Below are positions 33,771-45,144 of a DNA stretch of 64,000 bases, piece by piece; within the stretch, counting starts at the first letter, position 1, and each line of letters starts with the position of its first letter. Source of the stretch: Hetaerina americana (Eukaryota; Arthropoda; Insecta; Odonata; Calopterygidae). The notes beneath the pieces were generated by a model. The model did not search any database and was not told where the DNA came from. It saw only the letters and a program-made list of their open reading frames with translations. Where the stretch lies: contig JAKTNV010000011.1 in assembly GCA_022747635.1 (NCBI GenBank), forward strand, positions 19,307,481-19,371,480, read 5' to 3'. A program made the position numbers and the translations under genes.

Positions 33771-33964
33771 CCCTTGACCGGGATTCGAACACGGATTCCT
33801 CGATGTCCGGCCGAGTGCTTCAGACAGTTAAGCTATCGAGTCATCCTCTTGATCTCTGAACTTACAGAGTTTAAGAGGATGCCACGCTAAGACGCCTCTA
33901 TAATATGTCTGGCTAAACAACTCGGCCGGATATCGAGGAAACCGGGTTCGAATCCCGGTCAAGG
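33771..33964. repeat. 194-bp foldback of tRNA-like sequences
   Basis: Each arm is a tRNA-like unit with a B box: GTTCGAATCCCGGTCAAGG on the plus strand at 33944, and its reverse complement CCTTGACCGGGATTCGAAC at 33772. The anticodon-arm-like CTCGGCCGGATATCGAG and its counterpart also pair. The centre is a clean hairpin, CCTCTTGATCTCTG and CAGAGTTTAAGAGG. It could be two SINE heads inserted head to head, or a foldback duplication. A functional tRNA gene is unlikely because the acceptor stem does not close. Confidence 0.7.
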
Positions 33965-34239
33965 CAGAAGAATAATGTTTACCCTCACAAATTGATTGTT
34001 GTATTGTAATGTATATTAGTGGATGACTCCATTAAAAGTTACTGTTACGGGATCTCCCCTAGTTTCTTGGAAACGGTATTTAATGTCAGTTTTGCATCTC
34101 TAGCCGTTGAGAATCAAACGCGAACCGAGTTGAGGGATGCAATTATTATTTAAGGGATATTGAGGGTATTTTAAGAGAGTGAATATTTTCTCCCCACTAG
34201 GATATCTAAATACGGACCACTCCCAACGGTGCCATTCGC
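33965..34239. other. No feature recognised
   Basis: Nothing assignable. Confidence 0.4.
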
Positions 34240-34800
34240 TATGCCCGTTTGGGATACCAGAGGCGAACGCCCCTCGCAATAGGTTTCCTAACCGCCCCTA
34301 CTGAGCAATTAATGAAATGGAAACGAACATTCCGGCGCATGGAGGTTCTATGGAGGACGTACGTAATGTTCTCTTCTCATCCTGGGTGGGCCAGAGGGAT
34401 TCCATTATCCTTTTGCTCTCTGTGGCCCGGTCATGGTATCTCGGGAGGTTACGGGATTCTTTTTTTGAAGATTGGGGGTGTGAGGGGGACGGTGGAGGGA
34501 GAGGGAGGAGAATGGACGGGGATTCCTCAAAACATCGTGGAGCTTTGACGTGGCGGTGGACCGCTGAGGGCAATCGCCTCCTATCGATCGATTCCTTTGC
34601 AGGGATTATCCCGTTTGGTGGGGGTGGAGGGCTTACTCGGCCCCCTGCTAGACATTTTCAGGGGCAGCAGATTAATTCCCGAAGTGAAATATTATTTTCC
34701 GAGAGGCTCTTCAAGAAAATTTTCCCCTCCGTTTTGAAAAGATTTTGGTAGGGAAGAAGGCGAATTCTTTCCCGTCCCATTCTTGCTGGATCATCCTAAG
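34240..34800. other. GC-richer island with G-rich tract
   Basis: Runs of three to five G at 34474-34520 and 34619-34630. Long frames on both strands but no domain. Possibly regulatory; composition is the only evidence. Confidence 0.35.
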
Positions 34801-34865
34801 TCTCCCGTGGCAGTTTATCTAGGCACCGACCGGAAAAAATGGTTCTTCTCCTACATATCTATATA

Positions 34866-34981
<116 letters not shown>

Positions 34982-35019
34982 CATATATATTTTTATATGT
35001 ATATAATATTTTTTCCCAT

Positions 35020-36480
35020 AATCCAGAAGACTTGAATCCTTCGTCTCCGTGGTCGAGACCTCTCATTCCCGCTTCCCGCAGCGCGAAGGAACTGCGCCGT
35101 TAGGGTCCCATTACTAATCCCCTTTCTTATACCCTTCCTTCCCTTCGTTTCATCCCCCTCTTTCCGACTTCCCCCTGTCCCCTTTGCCCGCTCCATTCGT
35201 TCTCCCTCTTGGCATCCCGCCGTGGGTCGCGGACAACGGAAGAAATAAACCTCAAGGAATCCTTTTTTTCTCTCATTTTTATATTTTTGCCACCAGCTTC
35301 TGCGCCGCCCCGGGCCGAGACCACTTCTCTCCACCGTCTCCTCCAGCCGTTCCGGCAATCTACCGCGGATGAAAGACGAATTTCCTGCCCCGGAAAAGGG
35401 CCTTAGTTAAAGAAAAGGATTTGCCCTAGATCTCAACCATCATTTCCCCCGAGGAATTCCCTTTTATTTCCTTTCTGTCTCTCTCTCTCTTTCCCTGTTC
35501 AGGGTATTTCCGAGGGGTACCCTTACCCTAGATAAAGGAGGGAGATCTCCTCATCCCTCGTTGCTTCGTGTATTTGTGTGTGCGTGCGTGTTTAGGTATA
35601 TTTTTTTTATCTTCTTTCCCACTTCCCTTCCCGTGACCCTAGTCCCGCCCCTTCCATTTAAACTTCTCTCCCTCCCTCTCCCCCCTCCTCCTCCTCTCCC
35701 GCCTTTTCTTCGTTCCTTATCCGATCTTCTTTCCCTCTTTATCCCTTCACGCACACAACGGGGACCCCTCCTACTCCTCTATTCACCTCCACCGCCCCCC
35801 CTCCGCTCCAGAAAAACTGTCCTTTCACACACGCACCCTTCCGACACAGCCGTCTCCGAGGAGATGCTCGCCGTGGAGGGAGCCGCGGATGAGATGGGGG
35901 TGAACTGATTCGTGCCGACCGGGATAGGCGGGTGGAGGGGGGGGGGAGAATGAGGGATTTTTCATTAAGGGATTTCTCCTTCCCTCCCCCCAAATCCATT
36001 CGAGCGCCGCCCGATTGAGAAAGACGTTTTTTAACGGCGGTGGATGCATCAACCGGTACCGTCGACCTACCACCAGTTCCCTTCGTCTTTTTTTTTCATC
36101 ATCTTCTTCTTCTTCTGCCATCGCCCAAACACCCCCTTCTTCTTCCCCGCCTTCCTTCTTTTTTATTTAAAAAAAGAAGACGAACCTCCATCATTCTCCT
36201 CGAATCCCCGTCACTGCATTCCGGGTCCAGATCGGGAGCGAGATAATGAGTTTACTGGGACGTACGTACTCGGTCGGTTTGTGCTAAGCACCATCGTCAG
36301 CGGGAGGAGGAGGGTTTGGAGACGCTCTCGGAGTGATTATCCCGTGCCCTCAAGGGGTGGCAAACATTGGACCCGTTGGATCGGACCCGGTGGAAGGAGA
36401 GCGCTCGCACGCCGCATATGACCTTTTAAAGCGAAACCAGTGAAGTGCGCACTTCACCCTTCTTTTTTTTTCTCTTTCTC
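35020..36480. other. Long pyrimidine-rich, CpG-containing island
   Basis: This is the largest compositional island in the window: C/T-rich strand asymmetry, almost no recognisable mobile DNA, and CpG-rich patches (for example CCGCCCCGGGCCGAG near 35306 and 36160-36420). Several mutually overlapping frames on both strands reach 60 to 125 codons without domains. The best guess is a promoter, untranslated exon or other conserved non-coding region; coding cannot be supported. Confidence 0.4.
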
Positions 36481-36639
36481 TCTCTCTTCCCTGCGGTGCG
36501 ATCTGTGAGAATGGCGGAGAGGACGAATTACCCCTATCGGCGTCAGCTGTCGGCCCTCTCCAATTGGTCGTCGTCCTAAGCCCTCTCCTTCGACTCTCAT
36601 TGACTAATCACTTCACTTGTCACTTTAATGCGCCTTCAC

Positions 36640-36775
36640 GCAATTTCTGGTACAATGAAACCTCCCTTTGAGGACATCTCCCAGTAGCAACTCGCCTTAA
36701 CGAATTGACCGGCACAGTAAAATCTCTCTTAGCGGACACCTCTTAGTAATAGACGCATCTCAATAGAGCATAGTT
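36640..36775. mobile_element. Possible pogo/Tigger-like terminal sequence, duplicated
   Basis: TACAATGAAACCTCCCTTTG with GAGGACATCTCCCAGTAG, and 65 bases later CACAGTAAAATCTCTCTTAG with CGGACACCTCTTAGTA, are two versions of one motif. It resembles the CAGTxAAACCTCxxTTAxCGGACACCTC-like ends of some pogo/Tigger transposons. This is recalled resemblance only. Confidence 0.3.
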
Positions 36776-36979
36776 TAGAATTCACCCTTGTGCAATAGTG
36801 GCCATATATGGAACTTAGACGTCCAGGTATATGACTTATGAATACGGAAAACGCTCCAGACTCATCACCTCTTTTCTTAATGAAAATATGGAAGCACTTC
36901 TCGCAACGGAGATCGTCTAAAAAAACTTCTAATTAGTAAAATACATCTGAACATGCATTTTATTTCGGAAAGTCCTTAA

Positions 36980-37072
36980 ACAACATAAACAAAAAATCAA
37001 ACAAAAAACAAAAAAAAAACAAAATAAAAAACAAAAATATAACAAAAAAAGAAAAGAAAAAAATAAAACACT
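36980..37072. repeat. A-rich tract with CAAAAA units
   Basis: About 90 bases almost free of G and T, dominated by ACAAAAA-like units. No attached retroposed gene was found. Confidence 0.85.
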
Positions 37073-37950
37073 CTCTCCTGATGTTGCTTAAGGCGTAAAT
37101 TTATGAACATGTACTCACATCCTATGAAATGTATTATCTATTGAATATTAGTATACATAATAACTTGATGAAATTATAAAAAAGCGGAATAAAATTAATC
37201 CTTATATTTTCACCCCAAGGAGGAATTTTAGGCAGGAGCTTAATTATTCTCGTAAATAACAGATACCTGCTAATAGGGGACAACTTTTATGTCGCCACAA
37301 GTGTTCACAAACGGGTATACATACAGTATTCATTTAGTCAGCTACCATTTTCTTCCAATGTCCTGGTTTTAGGTCACTATAATGGCTACATTTCTGCTGA
37401 AAAGAAAATTATTTAAAGTTAAATTCCAGAGACTTTTGAGATATTGCCGCATTTAAAGTTTTGGATCGTCCAAGAGCGACGCTCAGCAGCCAATCGACCC
37501 ACACCTCCGCCTTTTAAATAATTCTTATAGAACAATTTTTGGTGATACAGAAAATCCCTTTTTTTAATTTATTTGGACAAAAACTATTCATTTCAGATGC
37601 TTTACTCTACTATATTCTCAGTATTATCATGGTATATCCTACTATTTTGCAAAAAAAAATAAATGTCACCCTCTGAGACTTCCTGCAAAAATTTTCTTTC
37701 GACTGAGGCAGAGAAAATATTGAGAGACATGGGAAGCCCAGTTATGGAGTTCACGTCGAGTAATTTTTATTTGTACGGTAAACGTGGCAATACCCGAAAA
37801 TGTGTAATACGATTGTGTCCTGCCCTGCAACATTACTTCATGCCGTTCCAAAGAGATAAAGAAGGAATTGGCATGTTGGGAGGGTTAGGTAGTTCGGTCG
37901 GAATGAATGGGGGAGAATAGTATGCGGAGCTGGAAAAATGGCTTACGTCT
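37073..37950. other. No feature recognised
   Basis: An 85-codon frame at 37663 has no recognisable domain. Confidence 0.4.
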
Positions 37951-37954
37951 AGCT

Positions 37955-38012
37955 TTAGATGGTGCCTTGCAAGCCACCACTAGGGTGTGTGTAAGGGGGT
38001 TTATTCCACATC
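37955..38012 (-). mobile_element. CR1/Jockey-type 3' hairpin remnant
   Basis: CCTTGCAAGCCACCACTAGG, then GTGTGTGTAAGGGGGT in minus orientation. Confidence 0.45.
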
Positions 38013-38480
38013 GGTCTCGCAGCGTCAATGTTAAGTTTTAGATCAATTATAGTTAACAATAAAAATGAATTTTAAAAGAAATGAAGATGATAAATTATTA
38101 TTGTATGACTACAGTTGCGTGCAATATTATACTTAAGTGCAAATCACCCCTCGGCATATAAAAGGGGAGGTGCAAGTATCATGAAGAACATTAAAATAAA
38201 GTTAAGACGAGATCATGCCAACATTCTAGATTACATAGAATTTTTAGCATCCGCCTCCAAAGGCGTTTGATTTTTATTAATTCTCATTCCCTATTGCTCG
38301 CAAGAAAACTGATATTTTAAAACTTTCGGTTCCACAGCTTGTGTTCACTAGATATACATTAAATATAATCTAAAATATTAATTACCATTGTATAGTAAGT
38401 AATCATAGGATAAGCATATGATAATAATTTAGCTGTAAATTTAGGATGAAGATTGCCAAGAGAGGCATCGAATTCGGTGG
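38013..38480. other. No feature recognised
   Basis: AT-rich, nothing assignable. Confidence 0.4.
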
Positions 38481-38482
38481 GC

Positions 38483-38541
38483 CTGGTATCGAACCCGGAC
38501 CCTCCGGTCTGTAGTCCAACGCCTAGGTTACCACGTCCCCA
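38483..38541 (-). mobile_element. SINE-A head only
   Basis: Minus-strand GTGGTAACCTAGGCGTTGGA and B box GGGTTCGATACC; the body is absent. An AT repeat follows at 38581. Confidence 0.6.
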
Positions 38542-38578
38542 AATATGTGTACATACATGTGCATACATATAGACACGC

Positions 38579-38579
38579 T

Positions 38580-38638
<59 letters not shown>
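38579..38638. repeat. (AT)n microsatellite
   Basis: Uninterrupted TA run. Confidence 0.95.
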
Positions 38639-38640
<2 letters not shown>

Positions 38641-38814
38641 CGTACGTGTATATACATATGTACTAGTGCATGGATACAATAATAATTTATTATCAAGCCC
38701 CTAAAATATTGACTGAAGAAAAACTTTGTTACTTTCTTGGCCCCTTCAATACGTTCCAAATAATTTCACTCACTTATTCGATTATCCAACATAAAATCTC
38801 TACTATCAACAATA

Positions 38815-38886
38815 TACAAAAACCCCGCAAGCTGCCGTAAGGGCGTGTGGCGTGGGGTGTTAGGTCACTACCCGTAAAAGAGAATA
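38815..38886 (-). mobile_element. CR1/Jockey-type 3' hairpin, well preserved
   Basis: ACCCCGCAAGCTGCCGTAAG, then GGCGTGTGGCGTGGGGTGTT and AGGTCACTACCCGTAAAAGA. The CCCCGC and GCGTGGGG arms and the inner GCC/GGC pair give a good stem. The shared CACTACCCGTAAAAGA block extends the family consensus. Confidence 0.7.
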
Positions 38887-39150
38887 AACATACCATCAAC
38901 CAGCATACACATGCACCTACAAATTTAGTAAAAATTCATCCAATAACGTGGAAATTGGAAATGAAGCAAGCAAGAAGGGGAAACTCTACTATCACATGAG
39001 CATGCAACTTATAACCTCCGCCCTCAAAGACTCAAGGAATGTGACATACCGCAGCAGGAATGCAGCGGAGGCGTCTCCCCCGCGTAGAGAGACGAGAAAT
39101 GGAAGGAGAAAATGGGAAACAAACAAAACAGAGTAAGCAATACTGCAACG
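38887..39150. other. No feature recognised
   Basis: Nothing assignable. Confidence 0.4.
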
Positions 39151-39179
39151 ACGACTACAATCTTAAATGGCAGTTTCAT

Positions 39180-39640
39180 GCGGGAAGGGTTTTGACAACA
39201 CTAGCACATTTTCCAATGCCTAGTTCTGTCTCCATGTATTCAAGTTTTTCTCCTTTATTCGAATGTTTCTGAATATCTTTCTCTCGCCTATTTCTAGAGA
39301 TAACGAAGCTTCCTCCTTTGTTTTTCTCCCTGCGCTTATAATTTCCTTAATCTTTCGCCAAACCGCCATATCAAATATTTTCAGTATGTCTGCAGCCTCT
39401 TCTTTCTAAAGATTATCTTTTAGAATCACAAAATGCTTCTCTCCATATCAGTCCTAATTAATCTTTTCTTAATGTGTTTTTTTGTTTAGGAGTCCCCGTT
39501 CTTGATTCATTCTTTTTCCTCAGTCTATCTCTCGCCAACGTACGATTAATCTTCCTTTTGTTAATCCAGTTCGTCTTTCAGTATCCTCGTTATCTCAGTT
39601 TCATTTCCGTCCATAATTTCTGAACTGCTCTACCTGATCT
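39180..39640 (-). mobile_element. RTE-like LINE fragment of another family
   Basis: One minus frame reads FDMAVWRKIKEIISAGRKTK and EEASLSLEIGERKIFRNIRI near 39380-39270. It parallels FEMxVWRRMEKVKWxEKKTN and EEVLGMVGEERxLLRxIxxR of the RTE C-terminus but is clearly more diverged than other copies here. Stops interrupt it. Confidence 0.45.
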
Positions 39641-39784
39641 AGGTATCTTCCTTCATTTTAATATTTAGCATAATCCTTCGCTCTGTTATAAGGAATATTT
39701 TGTTTAGGTTTATTAATAGAATAATCGCAAACGATTAGTGCTTACTGCACACGCTCATGAGGCATACAGCCGAGTTTTATATCT

Positions 39785-39833
39785 GTGTGTGTGTATACAT
39801 AGATATATACATACACACACGCACACAAACATA

Positions 39834-39896
<63 letters not shown>

Positions 39897-40012
39897 CTTA
39901 TAAAAAATTCATATAAATATGTATGTATATATATACATATATATACACACACATATATTCATTTTTTCTATCATATGTATATGTGTGTATATATATATAT
40001 ATATTTATATAG
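39785..40012. repeat. Compound (GT)n/(CA)n/(AT)n microsatellites
   Basis: Several alternating purine-pyrimidine runs; all peptide frames here are low-complexity translations. Confidence 0.9.
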
Positions 40013-40080
40013 AAACATATACTGAATATCTTGGCATGCTTTTCGCTAATATTGCATTCTATCTTTATGGATATTCTATC

Positions 40081-40147
40081 TTCACACCCCCTGCCACGTG
40101 CCCTGACGATCTAATGGCTTGCGGGGCAGTACGTAGATGTAGATGAA
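40081..40147 (+). mobile_element. CR1/Jockey-type 3' hairpin and tail
   Basis: TCACACCCCCTGCCACGTGC, loop, AATGGCTTGCGGGGCAGTAC and GTAGATGTAGATG. Confidence 0.65.
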
Positions 40148-41041
40148 ATGCTTTTATAAAATGATTGTTCATGCGACCATTTGTCTTCGAATTCATGAAA
40201 GAAACCTACAATCAGGAAACAAATGAGCGCTCTAATCTGACCATAGTTAGTTCGAATGTAGACTTACAATTATATTGCTTTACATTCACTTCTCCATACT
40301 TCAAATTCCTGCAACGAAAATTAAACGTGAATATGCGTATTGATTACCCGATGGAAAAATAGAACTATCACGATAAACTACCATAAGACTCCCCTACCAC
40401 GTAGGTACTTACTCGCCATTGCATGCAGTTGCAATGGCGTGCGATGGCGTCTTCTGTTTGAAATTAAGAGATTAATGATAGGTTTAGGTCCTCAAATGGC
40501 ATCGACCATTTCCCTCCTAAGTAGAATTATAGGAAGAAAAATCTTTATTTACAATACGATTTAGCACCCGTATCCAAAGCGGAAGACCGTTTAGGAAAGG
40601 TGTCACGCGCAGAAAGGACCAGGTGGGACGAGATCAGTTGTGTGCATGGAGGAATTATTGATGAAATGGAGGTATCGTTGGGTAGCCGAGGATTCTCTCA
40701 TTGAAATTTATACGCTCGTAAGACCGGAGTAAGAAAGCGAAATTTCCGTGACCTCAGGGAAACTTTGATCATCCGCATTTACCCATTGAAACAATGTACT
40801 TCAAACCGCTACAGTGATGTTTATTTATTTAACAGTCAACCCAAAAACAGCTACATTGACCTCTTCAGTGGAGTATTAAGAAAGTGATCATAGAGTAAGA
40901 GATAATAAATTATTACAAGATATATAACTAGGATAAAGTGTCGTTAAATATTATTTACGTCACGGGACACATGATTTATTAAACGTGGAATTACTCAGTA
41001 CTTGCACTGGAACATAAAGTAGGCAAGTCTAAATATGGGCC
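40148..41041. other. No feature recognised
   Basis: Short open frames only; nothing assignable. Confidence 0.4.
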
Positions 41042-41735
41042 ATAAGTTGCAGGAGATTCTCTATAAAGAAAAAGGCTAAGCTAAACATTAAAATAGGAGG
41101 GCAAAAACTAGAGCAGGTAGAACAGTTTACGTATCTCGGTAGTGTTTTGGACCAACACGGTCAAAGTAATAGGGACGTAAGGAGAAGAATTGCGCCAGGC
41201 AAAGAGGCTTTCACAAGGAGGAGAGAGTTGATGACAGGGGCGTTGAGTAAGGATGTTAAGAAAAGACTCGTTAAAACTTTGATATGGAGCGTACGGCGCG
41301 GAAACGTGGTCGTTGAAGCAGGAGGATAGACGTAAACTGAAGGCTTTTGAAAGGTGGGTGTGGAGAAGAATGGAGAAGGTGAAATGGACAGAGAAGAAAA
41401 CAAACGAGGAAGTACTTGGTATAGTGGGCGAAGAGAGGGGTTTGCTGAGAGCAATCCTATGGAGTCAGGAAAAGTGGCTGAAGGGGGTATTGACCGGCAG
41501 CGGGATGTTGAAGACTGTAATTGAGGGGAGAATGTTAGGCAAACGAGGAAAGGGAAGGAACAGGATAGGGATGTTGGACGGGATGAAGGGAGGAAGAAAG
41601 TACTCAGAGCTGAAGAGGGACCTCATGTAAAGTAGGATGTTGTGTTTTGCTAGGGGCCACAAATTATTTAATTGGTAATATGTCCATCCAAAAACCTACC
41701 TTAACCGGTAGATTACCTAATAATAAGTTGCAGGA
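41042..41735 (+). mobile_element. RTE LINE, 5'-truncated insertion with 13-bp target-site duplication
   Basis: ATAAGTTGCAGGA is found at 41042-41054 and 41723-41735. The body between them corresponds to residue 547 onward of the RTE ORF plus the 3' UTR (ACCTACCTTAACCGGTAGAT) and a short (TAA) tail. An 8-base deletion near 41290 removes AGCTATGT-like sequence and shifts the frame. The remaining frame reads GRMLGKRGKGRNRIGMLDGM and ends SELKRDLM. Similarity to the long copy is very high, so the insertion is young. Confidence 0.92.
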
Positions 41736-42050
41736 CAATGATTAGAGGGGAGGTCTGTGGCTTGAGGACGAGAAAGGTGAATGGGGGATGAGATATCAAT
41801 TTCAGAAGAAAGAGGAATAAGGGAATTTCCTCATTGTGGCAATGTGTGGACGGAGATGTTATACCTTTTATTTGTGACAATGGATGACTGCTTTCCTCAT
41901 TATCCTTCCCTCTTGTGTGTTTGTCCTTTCCTCAGGTAGTCGGAGAAGTATCATCAGAGTGCCATTTCTTGAGCAATGTGCCAACCAGAGAACTTTCTCA
42001 CATAAAAACCCGCGTACTTCTGTGGTAATACTTGTCTTCCTTACCAATTT
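41736..42050. other. No feature recognised
   Basis: Nothing assignable. Confidence 0.4.
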
Positions 42051-42140
42051 TTATAGTCAGAGCATTGGCCCTGCAGATCGAAGATCCATAGTTCAAGTCC
42101 CGGTCAATGAAACTATTTTCTGCTTGAAATTCACACACTA
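42050..42140 (+). mobile_element. SINE-D-like tRNA-derived head
   Basis: TAGTCAGAGCATTGGCCCTG and AGTTCAAGTCCCGGTCAATG, then AAACTATTTTCTGC; the spacing of A- and B-box-like parts and the GAGCATxGGCCCT and GTCCCGGTC blocks match 21905-22005. Confidence 0.45.
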
Positions 42141-42384
42141 GCACCTATCCCACTAAACCTTGTGTTCGTCATTTTATGCGTGGTTTTCAATCCCTTTCAC
42201 TTTATCCATATATCCGAGAGATACACTAAGACTAAATGTACATTAGAGACAAATTTAGCAGGACGTAAAACAGAAAAGCTATCAGGGGAAGAGAGGGAAT
42301 TAATGGCGGACAGAGAAGAATATAGGACTGCAGTAAAGCAAACTTTGGATTTAAATACTGATGATGACAATAAACTAACTGACA

Positions 42385-42480
42385 CAAACTTACATGCCAT
42401 GAAGTTCTTATGGTGTAACGGATTAGGAACCCAAATATTTGCCGCGTATTCCAAATGCAGCCTAAATCACGTGAGCTAGC
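42385..42480 (-). mobile_element. CR1/Jockey-type LINE scrap
   Basis: Minus frame reads MEYAANIWVPN, the LEYAAxxWxPN block. Little else is recognisable. Confidence 0.4.
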
Positions 42481-43221
42481 ACCTTGCTTTTACTTTTTAC
42501 CTGGGAAAATTTGGTTCTCGTTCCCGAGTTATAGGCCTCATTTCCTCCAATTGAAATGCACCAAGGACGAATTCCGCCGTTGCGCGTAGAATCTTAGAAA
42601 TTATTTTCACAATGCCTCTACGACTGCTGTGTAAAACTGAGCAGGACTTGTTAACAAGCTTCCTTGACGCGATGAAGGTCACAGTAATGATGGCAAAGGG
42701 AATTTTTTTTGTCGGTTTCCGCGTCAGCAGTGTGCCCTCGCGGTCAAATAGGTGCCAGAAAGATAAACGAGTTTGTTATCAGGGTGATATCCTGAACATT
42801 CGTCTCCCCTTAACATCCTAATCTCATCATCACTTAACAAACATGGGGTGCGCGCTCCGCGATGCACACAAGTGGTGTTAAAAGGCCATATGGGGCAATT
42901 AGGGCGAGGACAGAGAGGGATGGAATGTTTTTAGGAGGGTGGAACATGAGTTCGTGCCTGGAAGGGTGGGCGGGGACGAAGCACGTCATGGAATTGACTA
43001 ATGACTGAAACTGTTATCAACTAACTTGCATCATTAACGATTTTTTATTTGATAATCGCATGTATGGCAGCCTTATCATCAGTCCATAAACTATGACATG
43101 AAAGCAATTCTGTTTATCTGAGAATACGTTATTGCTTTTTTTTATCTCAGTGTATACGATTAATCCTCCATGGATTTTTCACTTTCGTAGACATCAATTA
43201 CACAGTTTCAGGCTTAACATG
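42481..43221. other. No feature recognised
   Basis: Nothing assignable. Confidence 0.4.
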
Positions 43222-43412
43222 GTTGAAATCCTTCATGATGAAAGAAGACACTTTGTTTTTCTGCATACATTTGTTTTATTACGACCTAGGTTTCGTTACA
43301 GCGTAGAATCTTCAGGTCTTCAGTACCAGAAGATGTTACGCTGTAACGGAATATAGGTCGTAATAAAAAAATTCTCTTTGGAAAAGTAATGTGGCTTCTT
43401 TCATCATTCGTA
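43222..43412. mobile_element. Inverted repeat with Penelope-type hairpin motifs
   Basis: Arms start CATGATGAAAGAAG on the left and end CTTCTTTCATCATTCG on the right. The inner arms TTTATTACGACCTAGG and CGTTACAGCGTAGAATCTTC pair with GAAGATGTTACGCTGTAACG and TATAGGTCGTAATAAA. On the minus strand the left part reads CTGAAGATTCTACGCTGTAA then CGAAACCTAGGTCG, a hammerhead-like string (CTGANGA, stem, GAAAC, GTC). Confidence 0.5.
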
Positions 43413-44160
43413 GACATCCTTAAAGTTAGCATTTAAAAAGGAATAAGTCTACAAACAGGTTTTTAATACGAGAATAGAGTGACGGTCTGCCAACTAGAAG
43501 GCTGCACACTCAAGCCCCTTGCCTATTTAAAATGTTTAATTGCAAATTTTTTAAACTTCCTCCGTAGTAAATTGTTATCAAATCACTTGAAATAATATGA
43601 CAAACTGACGATTTTATAGTTAAGTTAAGCATACCACTAATATAAGATTGCACTCGTTACATTTCACGGACAATGGCGGCTTGTACTACGTTGACAAACG
43701 TGGTGATCTACGCATATCTTGTAAACCTTAGGTCTTAAAGAATAAAAAAATGTGAAAACATAATTTTCTTTAATACAAAAAGGACGTTCAAGTTCTAAAG
43801 TCTTCTTTTTTGCGTCATACTACTTACACCCAAAAGTTGAAACCTCTGTAACATTTCAACATAATTTTCCTGCAGACGTACATGTATCACAGCGTCGACG
43901 CCTTGACTCCTAGGTCATGTTTGAGGGATCGCTTGTGTCCCACAGGAAAAACCGGCTGGGTCCGTGGCCTCGAGGCTAAAAGAACCAATATGAAACCAAT
44001 GCTCTTTAAGAGAAAAATGATCGTAAATTTCTAGTTATTTCGCGGTTAGTTGTTGTATTTTTCTTCATCTGTATAGCCACTAGCTCACGTAATTGATTGG
44101 AGCTAGACTAGCCCAAAAAGTAAAAGAATAATGTCGAAGATATCAGCAGAATTCTTTTCG
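43413..44160. other. No feature recognised
   Basis: Nothing assignable. Confidence 0.4.
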
Positions 44161-44520
44161 TCGCAATTTATGGCGATTTCGCCGTGCGATAAACCCGCCC
44201 TCTTCATGTGCTTGCATCTCGCGTCGTCTCTAATCCATGGGGTTCCGGTCCAGGTGATTTCCTTTGGTTGGCTGCCTAGGAGGGTTGCTCAAGCGTCACC
44301 ATGCATATGAACAGAGAGAGAGAGAGGTTTGGAGACCGACCCGGCTCACGTGTGCGAATCGCGGCGGCAGGGCGGGGTTGGGAGAGTGGGGGTGGGATAA
44401 AGAAAACGATTTTCTCGACGACATGAGGTCGATGCCCACGTGTTCACGCAAAAGGAAGGAAAAAAAGGTCTTTTTCTTTACGAAGGTCGGGAAATCCGTC
44501 TTGAGTGAAATTTAATCTCG
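44161..44520. other. GC-richer patch
   Basis: CpG-containing, with a (GA) run near 44312 and G-runs near 44370-44395. An 83-codon open frame has no domain. Confidence 0.35.
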
Positions 44521-44838
44521 TCTCTTACATGTAAGCTGCACTGTCACAACTAAATTCACTCTTTCCTAAGATGTTGAGGGACTCAATTCAGAAGGAACTA
44601 TCCACTCGTAAAACAAGTTGATAAAGATAGCTCTTTGAAAATGTTGCTTTTGATTATATTTCAGATATATTCTCCGAATCTAAAATTAATATCCTTGTAG
44701 AACTTTATTCTTTTGGTTTTATTTTAGATTTTGTTTTTAATTTAAATATAAGGTTTATTTTTCAGATGAATTTAATCCTTAAAACTTTCTATTTTTGCGG
44801 ATACTCTCATTGACCTTGTTTCCCTTAGCCTTGAACTC
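44521..44838. other. No feature recognised
   Basis: AT-rich, nothing assignable. Confidence 0.4.
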
Positions 44839-45113
44839 ATAGTTATCAACCCGAAGTTCAGTTTGATGGACTACCTTGAGTGTAGCGCTGACCAAGAGCT
44901 TGGCCGAACTGCGTAAAAAACTCACACATCGACGTAATAAGGTGGACCAGCTCCTTTCCTTGTGCCGTGTATAGTTTCCCTAAAAAGATCTGGTACCCGA
45001 AAAATCACACAGCTTTAGTGAAGCTAAGGTTGCCCAGAGGCGTACCCGGTGATCGAGCCCGAGCCTTCCGGTCAGTAGTACATTCAGTTCTACCCCCTGA
45101 ATTACCACTTCTA
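44839..45113 (-). mobile_element. SINE-A, full length but diverged
   Basis: Minus strand: head GTGGTAATTCAGGGGGTAGA, B-box region AGGCTCGGGCTCGATCACCG, then body and 3' block ending TTCGGGTTGATAACTATGAG. The complete block order is preserved. Confidence 0.75.
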
Positions 45114-45144
45114 ATTCCTTAGCAATATTAAAGTGTTTTTTTAT

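Noticed and set aside
33875..33964. Functional tRNA gene
   Set aside because: A B box and an anticodon-like arm exist, but the acceptor stem does not pair and the unit is half of a foldback, so a tRNA-derived repeat is the better reading.
36511..36579. 22-codon frame starting ATGGCGGAGAGG
   Set aside because: Start context is reasonable but there is no homology, no visible splice pairing and the length is within chance expectation. Mentioned only as part of the island finding.
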